Part shown: one piece after another, positions 15,806 through 22,516 of the stretch | Layout: the number at the start of each line of letters is the position of its first letter | Numbering within the stretch: position 1 is the first letter of the stretch | NCBI GenBank assembly: GCA_049522565.1 | Contig: JBEKNT010000056.1 | Location: 1-22,516 of the forward strand | Origin: JASHVB01 sp049522565 | Lineage (GTDB): Bacteria; Pseudomonadota; Alphaproteobacteria; Acetobacterales; Acetobacteraceae | Reading direction: 5' to 3' | Length of the DNA: 22,516 nt | The notes under the pieces: model-generated | The model's input: the letters and a program-made list of their open reading frames with translations, nothing else | Told to the model about the DNA's origin: nothing | Databases searched by the model: none | Program-made: the position numbers and the translations under genes

Positions 15806-17059
15806 ATGAAGGCATCCGGGACCGCGGCCAAAGCGCGAGAGGACAGCGCCCACCGGAAGGCGCCGGCGGCGAAGCCGGGCGCCAAGCCGACCGCACGCGC
15901 CCAGGCGAAATCCGTCCCGGCTGTGGTGAAGAAGGCCGCCAAGCCAGTTGCAGCGCGGGCCGCTGCCACCGCGGTCGCGACCAAGACCGCGCCGGTGGCG
16001 AAGCCGGGGACGCCGAAGCCGGCTCAGCCGGTCCAGGCAACCGAAGCCCCGGCAAAGCCAGCCGCTGCGCCGGCCGGCAAGCCGACGCCGGCCGCCGCGA
16101 AGCAGCCGCCGGCCGCCAAGCCGGCCCAGACCGCCGCCGCGGCGAAGCGACCGGCGGACGCCCCCCCGAGCCAGCCCGCCACCGCGGCGAAGCACCCGGC
16201 GGACGCCTCTCAGACCCAGCCCGCCGCCGAAGCGAAGCGACCGGCGGAAGGCAAGGCGGCGGCCGGCAAAGCGTCGCCTCCGGCAGAGCATGCGTCGGCC
16301 CGACCGACCTCGGAGGGAACGGCCGCTTCGCCCGCCGGGGCGTCCAGCCCGGCAATGGCGACTGAAACCCCAGCGACCGCCGTCCAGGGTCCGGCAGCGG
16401 CAGTGGCCGCACATGCCCCGACGCCGCCCGCACCAGCGGCGCCCCCGCCCGCCGCCGGGGCGGCGGCACCAGCGCAGCCCGCGCCCCGCCCGCCGTCCGA
16501 CGCGACGCGACGGCCCGGTACGCCCGGCATGCACACCGGTCCGATCACGGCGCCGCGGATTCCCGCGAAGGCCGAGGTGTTCCACGAAGGCGACCACGTC
16601 GTCTATCCGACCCACGGCGTCGGCAAGGTTGAGCGCATCGCCACGGAGGAGATCGCCGGCCACAAGCTGGAGCTGATCCACATCACCTTCGAAGAGAACC
16701 GCATGACGCTGCGCGTGCCGGTGGCCAAAGCCCGCACCGCCGGGCTGCGCAAGCTGGCCACGCGCAAGCTGTTCGAGGAGGCGCTGAACGTGCTGAAGGG
16801 CCGCGCCCGGATCAAGCGCACCATGTGGTCGCGCCGCGCCCAGGAGTACGAGGCGAAGATCAACTCCGGCGACCCGCTGGCGATCGCCGAGGTGGTGCGC
16901 GACCTGCACCGCAACGCCGGCCAGCCGGACCAGAGCTTCTCCGAACGGCAGATCTACGAGGCCGCGATGGAGCGCCTCGCCGCCGAGCTTGCCGCGCTGG
17001 ACAAGACCGACAAGGCGACCGCGGCGACCAAGCTGACGGATTTCCTGAAGACGGTCTAG
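15806..17059 (+). CDS. carD: CarD/CdnL-family transcription regulator with long Ala/Pro/Lys-rich N-terminal tail
   Basis: This encodes 417 aa, where CarD/CdnL proteins usually have about 160-170. The canonical domain occupies about residues 258-417: FHEGDHVVYPTHGVGKVE begins the RNA-polymerase-interacting domain, followed by RVPVAKARTAGLRKL and the helical DNA-binding part with MWSRRAQEYEAKINSGD. CarD binds the RNA polymerase beta subunit and stabilises the open complex, especially at rRNA promoters. The first 257 residues are low complexity, dominated by Ala, Pro and Lys, with units such as AKRPADAPPSQPA and AKHPADASQTQPA. They resemble histone H1-like tails. GAGGTG lies 7 nt before the ATG at 15806. 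A hairpin follows the stop. Confidence 0.92.
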   Translation: MKASGTAAKAREDSAHRKAPAAKPGAKPTARAQAKSVPAVVKKAAKPVAARAAATAVATKTAPVAKPGTPKPAQPVQATEAPAKPAAAPAGKPTPAAAKQPPAAKPAQTAAAAKRPADAPPSQPATAAKHPADASQTQPAAEAKRPAEGKAAAGKASPPAEHASARPTSEGTAASPAGASSPAMATETPATAVQGPAAAVAAHAPTPPAPAAPPPAAGAAAPAQPAPRPPSDATRRPGTPGMHTGPITAPRIPAKAEVFHEGDHVVYPTHGVGKVERIATEEIAGHKLELIHITFEENRMTLRVPVAKARTAGLRKLATRKLFEEALNVLKGRARIKRTMWSRRAQEYEAKINSGDPLAIAEVVRDLHRNAGQPDQSFSERQIYEAAMERLAAELAALDKTDKATAATKLTDFLKTV

Positions 17060-17067
17060 CGAAGGAA

Positions 17068-17094
17068 ACCTCTTTCGCCTGCGGCGGGAGAGGT
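17068..17094 (+). terminator. 12-bp hairpin just after carD
   Basis: The stem ACCTCTTTCGCC / GGCGGGAGAGGT (two T-G pairs) closes a 3-nt loop, TGC. It starts 9 nt after the carD stop. A weak T-containing run follows (GTTGCATTTCC). A probable terminator or small REP-like element. Confidence 0.6.
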
Positions 17095-17619
17095 GTTGCA
17101 TTTCCGTTGGTTGCGCGCGCGGCCAATAATGGCTGCTGCCATGCTCCCGCATCCCGCCACTGCTGCCGATCTGCTCGATGGGGCGCGGTTTCTCCATCGC
17201 GGCACCGCATAACCGCTTCGCAGGTCAGCAACGACCGAACGCCGCCGCAAAGCGTTCTTGCTGGTACCTTCTTGCTGGTACCTTCTTGTTGTTACCAGGG
17301 CGTGTGGCGCCCGCTACCGGTGCGTTGGTTCAGACGCCAGCGTGGCAACCATGGCCGCAATGTAGCCGAAGGGGCACCGGTGCGAATTTCCCGGTCCTTT
17401 CAACTGTCGGGCGTTCCAATTATTCGAAGGTAGTGCGAATGGCCCGGTTCCCGGGATGCACTTTGGCGCCGCCTTCCTGGGCGGGATCATCACCGGTTCG
17501 TTGGTACACTTTCCGGCTGCTGCTTATGGGTGGCACGCGCAACCCGGATTTGAACCACGCAAGCTGGTTTATGGGACACGCATATTGGACAATCTTTTGG
17601 GGTCGCTATGCATGGCCAA
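17095..17619. other. Gene-poor stretch after carD
   Basis: This stretch of about 525 nt has lower and less regular GC than its flanks. It holds the 3 x 14-bp tandem repeat. One + strand frame (17456-17704, 82 aa, starting MHFGAAFLGGIITG) has a hydrophobic N-terminus but no Shine-Dalgarno. It also overlaps the 3' end of the convergent CinA-NMNAT gene, so I do not call it as a gene. Possibly decayed or acquired DNA. Confidence 0.4.
17255..17296. repeat. Three tandem 14-bp repeats
   Basis: The unit TTCTTGCTGGTACC occurs at 17255-17268 and 17269-17282 identically, and at 17283-17296 as TTCTTGTTGTTACC (2 mismatches). No gene covers it with support. Confidence 0.85.
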
Positions 17620-18774
17620 CTACATGTCGCGTGCACGAATCTCGGATGACGAGGTGTCAAAGCGGAAACGGTGCTCAGGGATTTCGCTGAAGAGGTCGGT
17701 ATAGCGGCGCGGCACAGGGATGTCTTTCAGTGCGCGTACGCGCGCCGCGGCGTCGATGCGCACGGCCACCAGAAAGCTGCCCCCGGAACTGGCGATTTCC
17801 TCGAGCGCGAGGTGCATTCGAATCTCATCGTCGCCATAGTATCGCGGCGCAACCAGCCGCTCCGCTGTATCCGCCCCGATCACAAACGTAGTCCCCGGAA
17901 ACAAGCGCGACTTCTCGACGAAGGTGGGCGCTCTCGTCAGTTCGACCGGCGACCTCCAGGCGAATTGCGTGAGCCGGCGTCTCACCGCGTCGCCCGCCAG
18001 CGGCGGCTTGTCGACGTTAGTGACCGAGATTTCGAACGCCAAGGGCTGCTGCCTGAGTTCTTCGGCGACCCGCGCCATCAGCACATGCCCGGTGTGCAGC
18101 GGGTTAAAGGAACCTGGCAACAACACAACGGGCCGCGGAGCTGACAGCATCATTTGGCCATCGGGCTGGGCGGTGACGCGATCGAGCTCGCCGGCCAAGA
18201 GCAGATCGATAATATCCACGGTCGCGACGACCGACTCCTCGAAATGTTCATCCGCATCGAGCAGACTGCGCGGCGACGGTGCGACAATCCCGCATGCATG
18301 GGCTAACCACAGGACGATCGCGCGCGAAACGAGGTCTTCTTCGGCAGCGCGATCGCGTCTGCCCTTGGCCATCACGCCCGTGCAGTGCGCGATGCCGGCG
18401 GCGTTGGCGGATGCGATGTGAAACCGATGCTCGCCTTTACGCGGGCGATCGCTGACCAGTGCTGCCGTCGCGCCGAGGCCGACCAGATCGATGTCCGCTG
18501 GCACCAGCCTGGCCGTGCGCGCCCGAACGCTTCGTGCCATCGCGATCGCGGTATCAGCACTGCAAGCCTGTTCCGGTGCAAAGCCGAGAAACGTCGCGAG
18601 CGCCTGCGCGTCGTAAGGAACCTGTGCCTCGATCAGCAGCCGGGATCCGCCGGGAACACGAAGCAACTCGCCGATCGCCCCGCTGCCGCCCCCGGTGATC
18701 GCGAGTGCAGCCTTGCGGCCCGACGCGTGTAATGTGGAGATCAATTGTTGCCACGCAGCGTCCGGCGGTCCCAT
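17620..18774 (-). CDS. CinA-like domain fused to NMNAT-like nucleotidylyltransferase
   Basis: This encodes 384 aa. Residues about 1-165 are CinA/PncC-like: ITGGGSGAIGELLRVPG, VPYDAQALATFLG, and a degraded GLGATAAL where CinA has a G-x-AG motif. The CinA Ser-Cys-Thr nucleophile region and the usual Lys are not seen, so deamidase activity is doubtful. Residues about 215-384 are a nucleotidylyltransferase: LLPGSFNPLHTGHVLMA carries the (H/T)xGH motif, and SSSEIR near the end matches the NMNAT (S/T)SSxxR signature. The protein resembles, from memory, a plant family with the same two domains. A role in NAD metabolism or metabolite repair is inference. The start ATG has no clear Shine-Dalgarno. Lower GC than neighbours suggests transfer. 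Confidence 0.8.
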   Translation of the reverse strand: MGPPDAAWQQLISTLHASGRKAALAITGGGSGAIGELLRVPGGSRLLIEAQVPYDAQALATFLGFAPEQACSADTAIAMARSVRARTARLVPADIDLVGLGATAALVSDRPRKGEHRFHIASANAAGIAHCTGVMAKGRRDRAAEEDLVSRAIVLWLAHACGIVAPSPRSLLDADEHFEESVVATVDIIDLLLAGELDRVTAQPDGQMMLSAPRPVVLLPGSFNPLHTGHVLMARVAEELRQQPLAFEISVTNVDKPPLAGDAVRRRLTQFAWRSPVELTRAPTFVEKSRLFPGTTFVIGADTAERLVAPRYYGDDEIRMHLALEEIASSGGSFLVAVRIDAAARVRALKDIPVPRRYTDLFSEIPEHRFRFDTSSSEIRARDM

Positions 18775-19225
18775 GGCGTGTGTGCGGTCCGAAGCTGAAT
18801 ATTGCGTCGCGGATGGTGAAAGACAATTCGGACAGTGTCAACAGACTCTGCTTAGAGGCGTACGGAACGCATCATCGTATCGCGCTGGTACCATGGAGGT
18901 CTCGCCGCCGCTGTTGGAGAGATCATGGGTTCTGTCAGAGTTCGGGCCATCGCGAGAGTCTAGTCGACACGAGAACGTTCCGCCATCAGGCTGCCTTCAG
19001 GATGTGGAAAGCGCTCGTCTTGCGTGTCGCTGTGCTCAGCCATCTTGGGAAAGCGCATTGTTCTGTTGCGCCCGGCCGATTGACCGGTTTGCGACACACC
19101 GAACGACCGCTGTACACCTATGAGCACCGGAGGGGACGCTGACGCTGATGTCCGCTTGCACGCAATGAATCGCCTCGCCTGAGCGACCAATCCGGGCGCC
19201 AGGCGGACTAAACGCAGTGCGCCGT

Positions 19226-19257
19226 GAATATCTGCTCTTTGCCCATTGCAGACGTTC
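19226..19257. repeat. Imperfect palindrome GAATATCTGC...GCAGACGTTC
   Basis: Arms of 10 bp match at 8 of 10 positions around a 12-nt spacer. It resembles, from memory, dispersed TCTGC/GCAGA palindromic remnants seen in alphaproteobacterial intergenic regions. Confidence 0.4.
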
Positions 19258-19356
19258 AAATCAACAGGGCACCGGGCGGCAGAACCGACCGTTGTTGCGA
19301 GCAACGAAACGGCCGCGCCGTCCCGCTCACGCGCGCCGGCCGGCGGTGCGCTGCCC

Positions 19357-19378
19357 GCCGCGGTCTCGATCCCGCGGC
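19357..19378 (-). terminator. Possible hairpin downstream of rplI
   Basis: A 7-bp stem (GCCGCGG / CCGCGGC) closes an 8-nt loop. It lies about 20 nt beyond the rplI stop on the minus strand. No T tract follows, so its activity is uncertain. Confidence 0.35.
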
Positions 19379-19397
19379 CGGCGCCTGAAGCCTGAAT

Positions 19398-19976
19398 TCA
19401 CACGTCCGGCTGTTCGGCGGTTTCCGGCGACTCGAACATCGCGGCGGCGTCCACTGCGTCAGCCGCTTCCTCGTCAGCCTGGGCACCGACCCGTTCGCCG
19501 CGCGCCTGCCGCTCCGCCTCTTCCGCGCTACGCGCGACGTTGACGGTGACCCGGATCGTCACCTCCGGATGCAGCATCACCCGCACCGGCGCCAGGCCGA
19601 GCGTCTTGATCGGGTGCTCCAGCACCACCTGCGCGCGGTCGATCGTCAGCCCGGCCGCGGTGGCGGCATCGGAGATATCCCGCGCGGACACCGAGCCGTA
19701 CAGGCTGCCCGATTCGCCCGCCTGGCGGATCACCACGACGCTCAGCCCGCCGACGCGTTCGGCGACGCGTTCGGCCTCCTCGCGGCGCTTCAGATTCTGC
19801 GCTTCCAACTGCACCCGCTGCTCTTCGAAGCGGGCGAGGTTCTCCTTGCTGGCGCGTAATGCCTTCTTCTGCGGCAGCAGGTAATTGCGGGCGTAGCCGG
19901 GCTTCACCTTCACCCGGTCGCCCATCTGCCCCAGCTTCTCGACCCGCTGGAGCAGGATCAGGTCAACGGCGGCCAT
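19398..19976 (-). CDS. rplI: 50S ribosomal protein L9
   Basis: This encodes 192 aa. The N-terminal L9 signature is complete: LGQMGDRVKVKPGYARNYLL followed by PQKKALRAS. The long connecting helix and the C-terminal rRNA-binding domain follow, with GSLYGSVSARDISDA and the IKTLG motif. Compared with E. coli (149 aa) there is an acidic C-terminal extension of about 40 residues rich in Glu and Ala, as in other alphaproteobacteria. CAGGAG lies before the ATG. It is the third gene of rpsF-rpsR-rplI, 13 nt after rpsR. Confidence 0.97.
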   Translation of the reverse strand: MAAVDLILLQRVEKLGQMGDRVKVKPGYARNYLLPQKKALRASKENLARFEEQRVQLEAQNLKRREEAERVAERVGGLSVVVIRQAGESGSLYGSVSARDISDAATAAGLTIDRAQVVLEHPIKTLGLAPVRVMLHPEVTIRVTVNVARSAEEAERQARGERVGAQADEEAADAVDAAAMFESPETAEQPDV

Positions 19977-19989
19977 GATTGGCTCCTGT

Positions 19990-20265
19990 TCAGGTCACGA
20001 TATAGGGGAGCAACGCAAGGAACCGGGCGCGCTTGATCGCCTGCGCCAGCTCGCGCTGCTTTTTGGCGGACACCGCGGTGATGCGGCTGGGCACGATTTT
20101 CCCCCGCTCCGACAGGAAACGGGACAGCAGGCGCACGTCCTTGTAGTCGATCTTCGGCGCGTTCGGGCCGGAGAACGGGCAGGACTTGCGGCGGCGGTAG
20201 AACGGCCGGCGCGCGCCGACGGCGGCGCGCCGCGCGGCCGGGTTGACTTCGGTGCTATCGGACAT
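19990..20265 (-). CDS. rpsR: 30S ribosomal protein S18
   Basis: This encodes 91 aa. The core RRKSCPFSG, IDYKDVRLLSRFLSERGKI and PSRITAVSAKKQRELAQAIK is the standard S18 sequence. S18 binds the 30S platform as a heterodimer with S6. GAGGAG lies about 9 nt before the ATG and overlaps the rpsF stop region. The spacer to rpsF is 6 nt. Confidence 0.97.
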   Translation of the reverse strand: MSDSTEVNPAARRAAVGARRPFYRRRKSCPFSGPNAPKIDYKDVRLLSRFLSERGKIVPSRITAVSAKKQRELAQAIKRARFLALLPYIVT

Positions 20266-20271
20266 GCGGGC

Positions 20272-20739
20272 TTACTCCTCGACGCCGACGCGGAAGTCGG
20301 GGACGGCGAATTCGTCGCGGGCGCGGAATTCCTCGCGCTCGTCGTAGCCGCGGCGGCGGCCGCTTTCGAAGCGCCCGGCGGGCTTGGGCCCGCGGAAGCC
20401 GCGCTCGCGCTCGTCGGACTTGCGCGACAGGATGGCAGACTGGGCTTCTTCCAGCGCCTCCACGTGGATGGTCATGAAGCGCAGGATGTCTTCGTTGAGC
20501 CGGAGCTGGCGCTCCATTTCGGTGATGAACGCCGGCTTGGCGTCCAGGCCGAGCAGCATGTAGTGGCCCTTGCGGTTCTTCTTGATCCGGTAGGCCAGGC
20601 CGCGCAGGCCCCAGTATTCGCGCTTTTTCACCGCGCCGCCGTCGGCTTCGAGCTGGCTGGCGACGTTGTCGGCGATCAGGTCGACCTGCTGCTGCGTCAC
20701 GTCGTTCCGTGCGATCAGCACGGTTTCATAAAGCGGCAT
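20272..20739 (-). CDS. rpsF: 30S ribosomal protein S6
   Basis: This encodes 155 aa. It starts MPLYETVLIARNDVT, the conserved first strand, and has GLRGLAYRIKKNRKGHYM and ERQLRLNEDILRFMT, both S6 hallmarks. The C-terminal 50 or so residues are an Arg/Glu/Gly-rich tail (about residues 107-155), longer than in E. coli and probably disordered. GAGGGG lies 8 nt upstream. It is the first gene of the operon, so the promoter and any S6:S18-binding leader should lie in 20740-20990; neither is clear by eye. Confidence 0.97.
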   Translation of the reverse strand: MPLYETVLIARNDVTQQQVDLIADNVASQLEADGGAVKKREYWGLRGLAYRIKKNRKGHYMLLGLDAKPAFITEMERQLRLNEDILRFMTIHVEALEEAQSAILSRKSDERERGFRGPKPAGRFESGRRRGYDEREEFRARDEFAVPDFRVGVEE

Positions 20740-20932
20740 CCGTTAACCCCTCTGGCTGTCGGCCCCGGCCGGGATGGCCACGCCCCGGCGGCTTGGCGGC
20801 CGAGGGAGCGGCGGGCATAGCCGGGGTGGGTGCCACCGCCCCGGCAGGGAAGGGCGGGGGTTAAGCACGGGAGCACGCGGGAGGCAAGGCGCGGGTCGGG
20901 GAGCCGGATCGGTTTGGAGCGCCGACTGCTGG
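20740..20932. other. Upstream region of rpsF
   Basis: A GC-rich divergent region between rpsF and the toxin-antitoxin module. Several short self-complementary GC blocks (such as GGCCCCGGCCGGG) are present. No unambiguous promoter or leader structure is recognised. Confidence 0.4.
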
Positions 20933-20978
20933 TTGCCGCCTATCGTCCAAAGATGATATGTACGGATTTCTGTCCATA
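20933..20978 (+). promoter_or_regulatory. Candidate promoter and operator of yefM-yoeB
   Basis: TTGCCG (20933-20938), an 18-bp spacer and TATGTA (20957-20962) form a weak -35/-10 pair. An imperfect palindrome, TATGTACGG...CTGTCCATA (20957-20978, 7 of 9), overlaps the -10 and includes TGTAC, which resembles the TGTACA core of known YefM operators. Autoregulation by the antitoxin-toxin complex would be expected from the family. Confidence 0.35.
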
Positions 20979-20993
20979 GCTGGAGGACGCGCC

Positions 20994-21266
20994 GTGGGCT
21001 ACGTCACCTACACCGAACTGCGCGAGAATCTTGCTCGCTACATGGACGAGGCGGTGGAAAGCCGTGCCCCAATCGTTGTCACCCGTCAGGGCGGTAAGGG
21101 TGCCGTGGTGATGCTGTCGCTCGAAGAGTTCGAAGGCTGGCAGGAAACCGTGCACCTGCTCAGCAGCCCGCGGAACGCTGAAATTCTACTTCGCTCGATC
21201 AAGGATGCGAATGAAGGTCGGGTCGAGGAGCATGCATTGATCCGGCCGGACGACATCAGCGAGTGA
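20994..21266 (+). CDS. yefM: YefM/Phd-family antitoxin
   Basis: This encodes 90 aa from a GTG start with GGAGG 7 nt upstream; this decides against a longer frame from 20958. The N-terminal Phd/YefM DNA-binding fold is visible: VTYTELRENLARYMDEAVES, then PIVVTRQGGKGAVVMLSLEEF. A helical tail follows (ETVHLLSSPRNAEILLRSI), which matches the toxin-neutralising region of YefM. It binds and inhibits the YoeB toxin and represses its own promoter. The stop overlaps the toxin start by 4 nt (GTGA), which indicates coupling. Confidence 0.92.
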   Translation: MGYVTYTELRENLARYMDEAVESRAPIVVTRQGGKGAVVMLSLEEFEGWQETVHLLSSPRNAEILLRSIKDANEGRVEEHALIRPDDISE

Positions 21267-21529
21267 GGGTCTCTTTCACCCCGGATGGCTGGCGTGACTA
21301 TCTGCATTGGGCCGAACACGACCGCAAGGTTCTGGCTGTTTTGAACCGCCTGATCGAGGACGTGCGGCGGCAGCCGTTTGCGGGCCTCGGGAAGCCGGAA
21401 CCTCTGAAGGGCGAGCTTGCCGGCTGGTGGTCGCGTCGTATCACGGCGGAGCATCGGCTGGTGTACCGCGTAGAGGGCCGCAAGGGTGACCAACACGTCA
21501 TGATCACCCAGTGCCGCTATCACTACTGA
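21263..21529 (+). CDS. yoeB: YoeB/Txe-family mRNA-interferase toxin
   Basis: This encodes 88 aa from GTG 21263, close to E. coli YoeB (84). Conserved motifs are KPEPLKGEL, GWWSRRITAEHRLVYRV and the C-terminal CRYHY, whose H87 and Y88 correspond to catalytic H83 and Y84. YoeB is a ribosome-dependent endoribonuclease that cuts mRNA in the A site. All catalytic positions appear intact, so the module is probably functional. It converges on the interrupted gene 22 nt away. Confidence 0.93.
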   Translation: MRVSFTPDGWRDYLHWAEHDRKVLAVLNRLIEDVRRQPFAGLGKPEPLKGELAGWWSRRITAEHRLVYRVEGRKGDQHVMITQCRYHY

Positions 21530-21551
21530 CGCATGGCCAGGGGAGGCCGGA

Positions 21552-22398
21552 TCAGTGGGCCGTGGCCAGGGCCACCTCCGGGGCCGATGGTATCTGGTAC
21601 GCCGGCGGCGCGTTGAGTGGCGGCGCCGGATTGAATGAGGCCATCGCCTGGACCAGCGCGCTGTTGCTCTGGGATGACGCGGCGGCCGCCGGGACGGGCG
21701 TGGTGGTGTCCGGTCCCACCGAGAAGCTCACGTCTGCCCCTTGCCCGATCGTGCCGTTGGCGAATTTGAAGCTGAACGTGGCGTTGATCGTGTTGCCGTT
21801 GTTCATCTGGTTCGCCGTGGTGGCGGAGAGGTCGAGTTCCGTAATGCCGGCTTGAGTCAGCGTCTCCAGGATACCCGGGCCACCCTGGGTGCCCGGAATC
21901 CACACCTCCAGGTCATTGAACAGCGCATCGGCTGCGGTGATCTTGCCGTCCCCGTTGCTGTCGAAACTCGCCAGTTCGTTGAGGTCAGAGATCATGTCGT
22001 GGCTGCTGACGATCTGGCTCGCCTGAGTCTTGTCAAACACGAGGAAACCCTCGTCAGACGTGACCCAGCCGGTGTTCTGTTGGCTGCCGTTGCCTAACAT
22101 ATCGAACGTCACGCCGTTTGCCCCTTCTGCTGTCGTGGTGACTGGCTGGCCGGCGAGGTTGATAACAATAGGGTCAACTACTTCGTCCTCAAAGGTTATC
22201 GGGCCGAAAGTTATGATGCCAATAGGCAACACTCCCAAGTCATTGGTAAGCGACTCTGCGGAGTCGAATGTCGCTGTGGCGGTCAAATAAGCGCTGCTGA
22301 AAACATCGTCTATTTCGATGTCTCCGGCGACAGCACCAGCCGATCCGCCGGACCAGTCAGAATAGTACTGTGCGTCAGGATCGAGGAGGAGTTCACTA
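21552..22398 (-). pseudogene. 3' part of a calcium-binding repeat (hemolysin/adhesin-like) protein gene, interrupted by an IS
   Basis: About 280 codons of one frame remain, running from the IS junction near 22398 down to a TGA at 21552. Near the middle are GWVTSDEGFLVFDK and the EF-hand/dockerin-like loop DSNGDGKITAADALFNDLEVW, cut here to its core D-x-N-x-D-G-x-I. These are typical of large secreted calcium-binding proteins. A beta-rich part follows (ITELDLSATTANQMNNGNTI). The C-terminus is Ala/Ser/Pro-rich and may be a type I secretion tail; that is inference. There is no start of its own: the frame only continues into the transposase end out of frame. Confidence 0.7.
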
Positions 22399-22516
22399 GG
22401 CCCTGTGGACAAACCTCGCCCAGATGCGGATGCATCCGAGCAAGACGAATCCGATGAAGCTGGTGGCAAGCTTGTCATATCGGGTGGAGATGCGCCGCTG
22501 CTCCTTGAGATGCCCA
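22396..22516 (-). mobile_element. IS5-family transposase, C-terminal end (partial IS)
   Basis: Reading the minus strand from the right edge gives GHLKEQRRISTRYDKLATSF, then IGFVLLGCIRIWARFVHRA and a TAG stop at 22396-22398. This is the well-conserved C-terminus of IS5-family (IS427-like) transposases. The stop codon lies at the element edge, as is common in these elements. The sequence CTAG (22396-22399) at the junction is a candidate target site. The rest of the IS is outside the window. Confidence 0.85.

Larger units (their letters stand above)
18775..19397. other. Gene-poor stretch between the CinA-NMNAT gene and the ribosomal operon
   Basis: 623 nt with no supported gene. It includes the upstream region of the CinA-NMNAT gene, where a weak AT-rich patch (GCAATATTC) lies about 25 nt before the ATG. 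It also includes an imperfect palindrome at 19226-19257 and a GC hairpin at 19357-19378 after rplI. Short frames on both strands lack coding character. Confidence 0.45.

Noticed and set aside
15800..17197. 465-aa minus-strand frame opposite carD
   Set aside because: An antisense shadow in a GC-rich repetitive gene; the Arg/Gly-rich translation has no domain.
17530..17590. tRNA-like T-arm on the minus strand (GGTTCAAATCC)
   Set aside because: The T stem cannot extend beyond about 3 bp, and no acceptor, D or anticodon arms can be folded around it.
17456..17704. 82-aa + strand frame with a hydrophobic N-terminus
   Set aside because: It has no Shine-Dalgarno, overlaps the 3' end of a convergent gene, and matches no family I recognise.
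1..22516. CRISPR array or rRNA genes
   Set aside because: No regularly spaced direct repeats with unique spacers and no rRNA-like conserved segments were seen on either strand.

Overview
This is about 22.5 kb of GC-rich DNA, probably from the chromosome of an alphaproteobacterium. The rpsF-rpsR-rplI operon, the S4 protein / 7Fe ferredoxin / CarD neighbourhood, the protein sequences and the codon bias suggest Acetobacteraceae or a relative. No 16S rRNA, tRNA or CRISPR array is visible, so the taxonomy is inference.

Layout, left to right. (1) The end of an unrecognised + strand gene meets a minus-strand pqiA-pqiB-pqiC operon for an MCE-type intermembrane lipid transport system, with a terminator hairpin between them. 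(2) A large REP-like palindrome (4015-4122) follows. (3) A fused Memo-AMMECR1 gene (minus) and the radical-SAM gene amrS (plus) form a divergent pair, the three-part 'AmmeMemoRadiSam' set; the divergent region contains a second palindromic repeat. (4) A Tat-type exported alpha/beta hydrolase is followed by a GxxExxY-family gene. That gene lies inside a pair of imperfect inverted repeats of about 55 bp and carries an in-frame stop within its conserved C-terminus. (5) Next come an M20 metallopeptidase with a possible small downstream gene, a divergent PaaI-type thioesterase, an exported Met/Asn/Gly/Ser/Thr-rich repeat protein, and an unrecognised multi-span membrane protein. (6) A co-directional run holds a zinc alcohol dehydrogenase, an S4-domain protein that seems to start at ATT, fdxA, and a carD gene with a 257-residue Ala/Pro/Lys-rich N-terminal extension. 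(7) About 2.3 kb of less typical DNA follows. It contains tandem repeats, gene-poor stretches and a CinA-like/NMNAT-like fusion gene. (8) The rpsF-rpsR-rplI operon comes next. (9) At the right edge there is a YefM-YoeB toxin-antitoxin module, then the 3' part of a calcium-binding repeat protein gene cut by an IS5-family insertion sequence; the end of its transposase runs off the window.

The housekeeping blocks (pqi, fdxA-carD, rpsF-rpsR-rplI) look ordinary. The accessory features between them are the most interesting part: the GxxExxY unit in inverted repeats, the CinA-NMNAT fusion, the Met/His-rich repeat protein, the unrecognised membrane protein and the IS-interrupted gene. I did not find a clearly new multi-gene defence or biosynthetic system. 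The best candidates for undescribed biology are the inverted-repeat GxxExxY unit and the CinA-NMNAT fusion.
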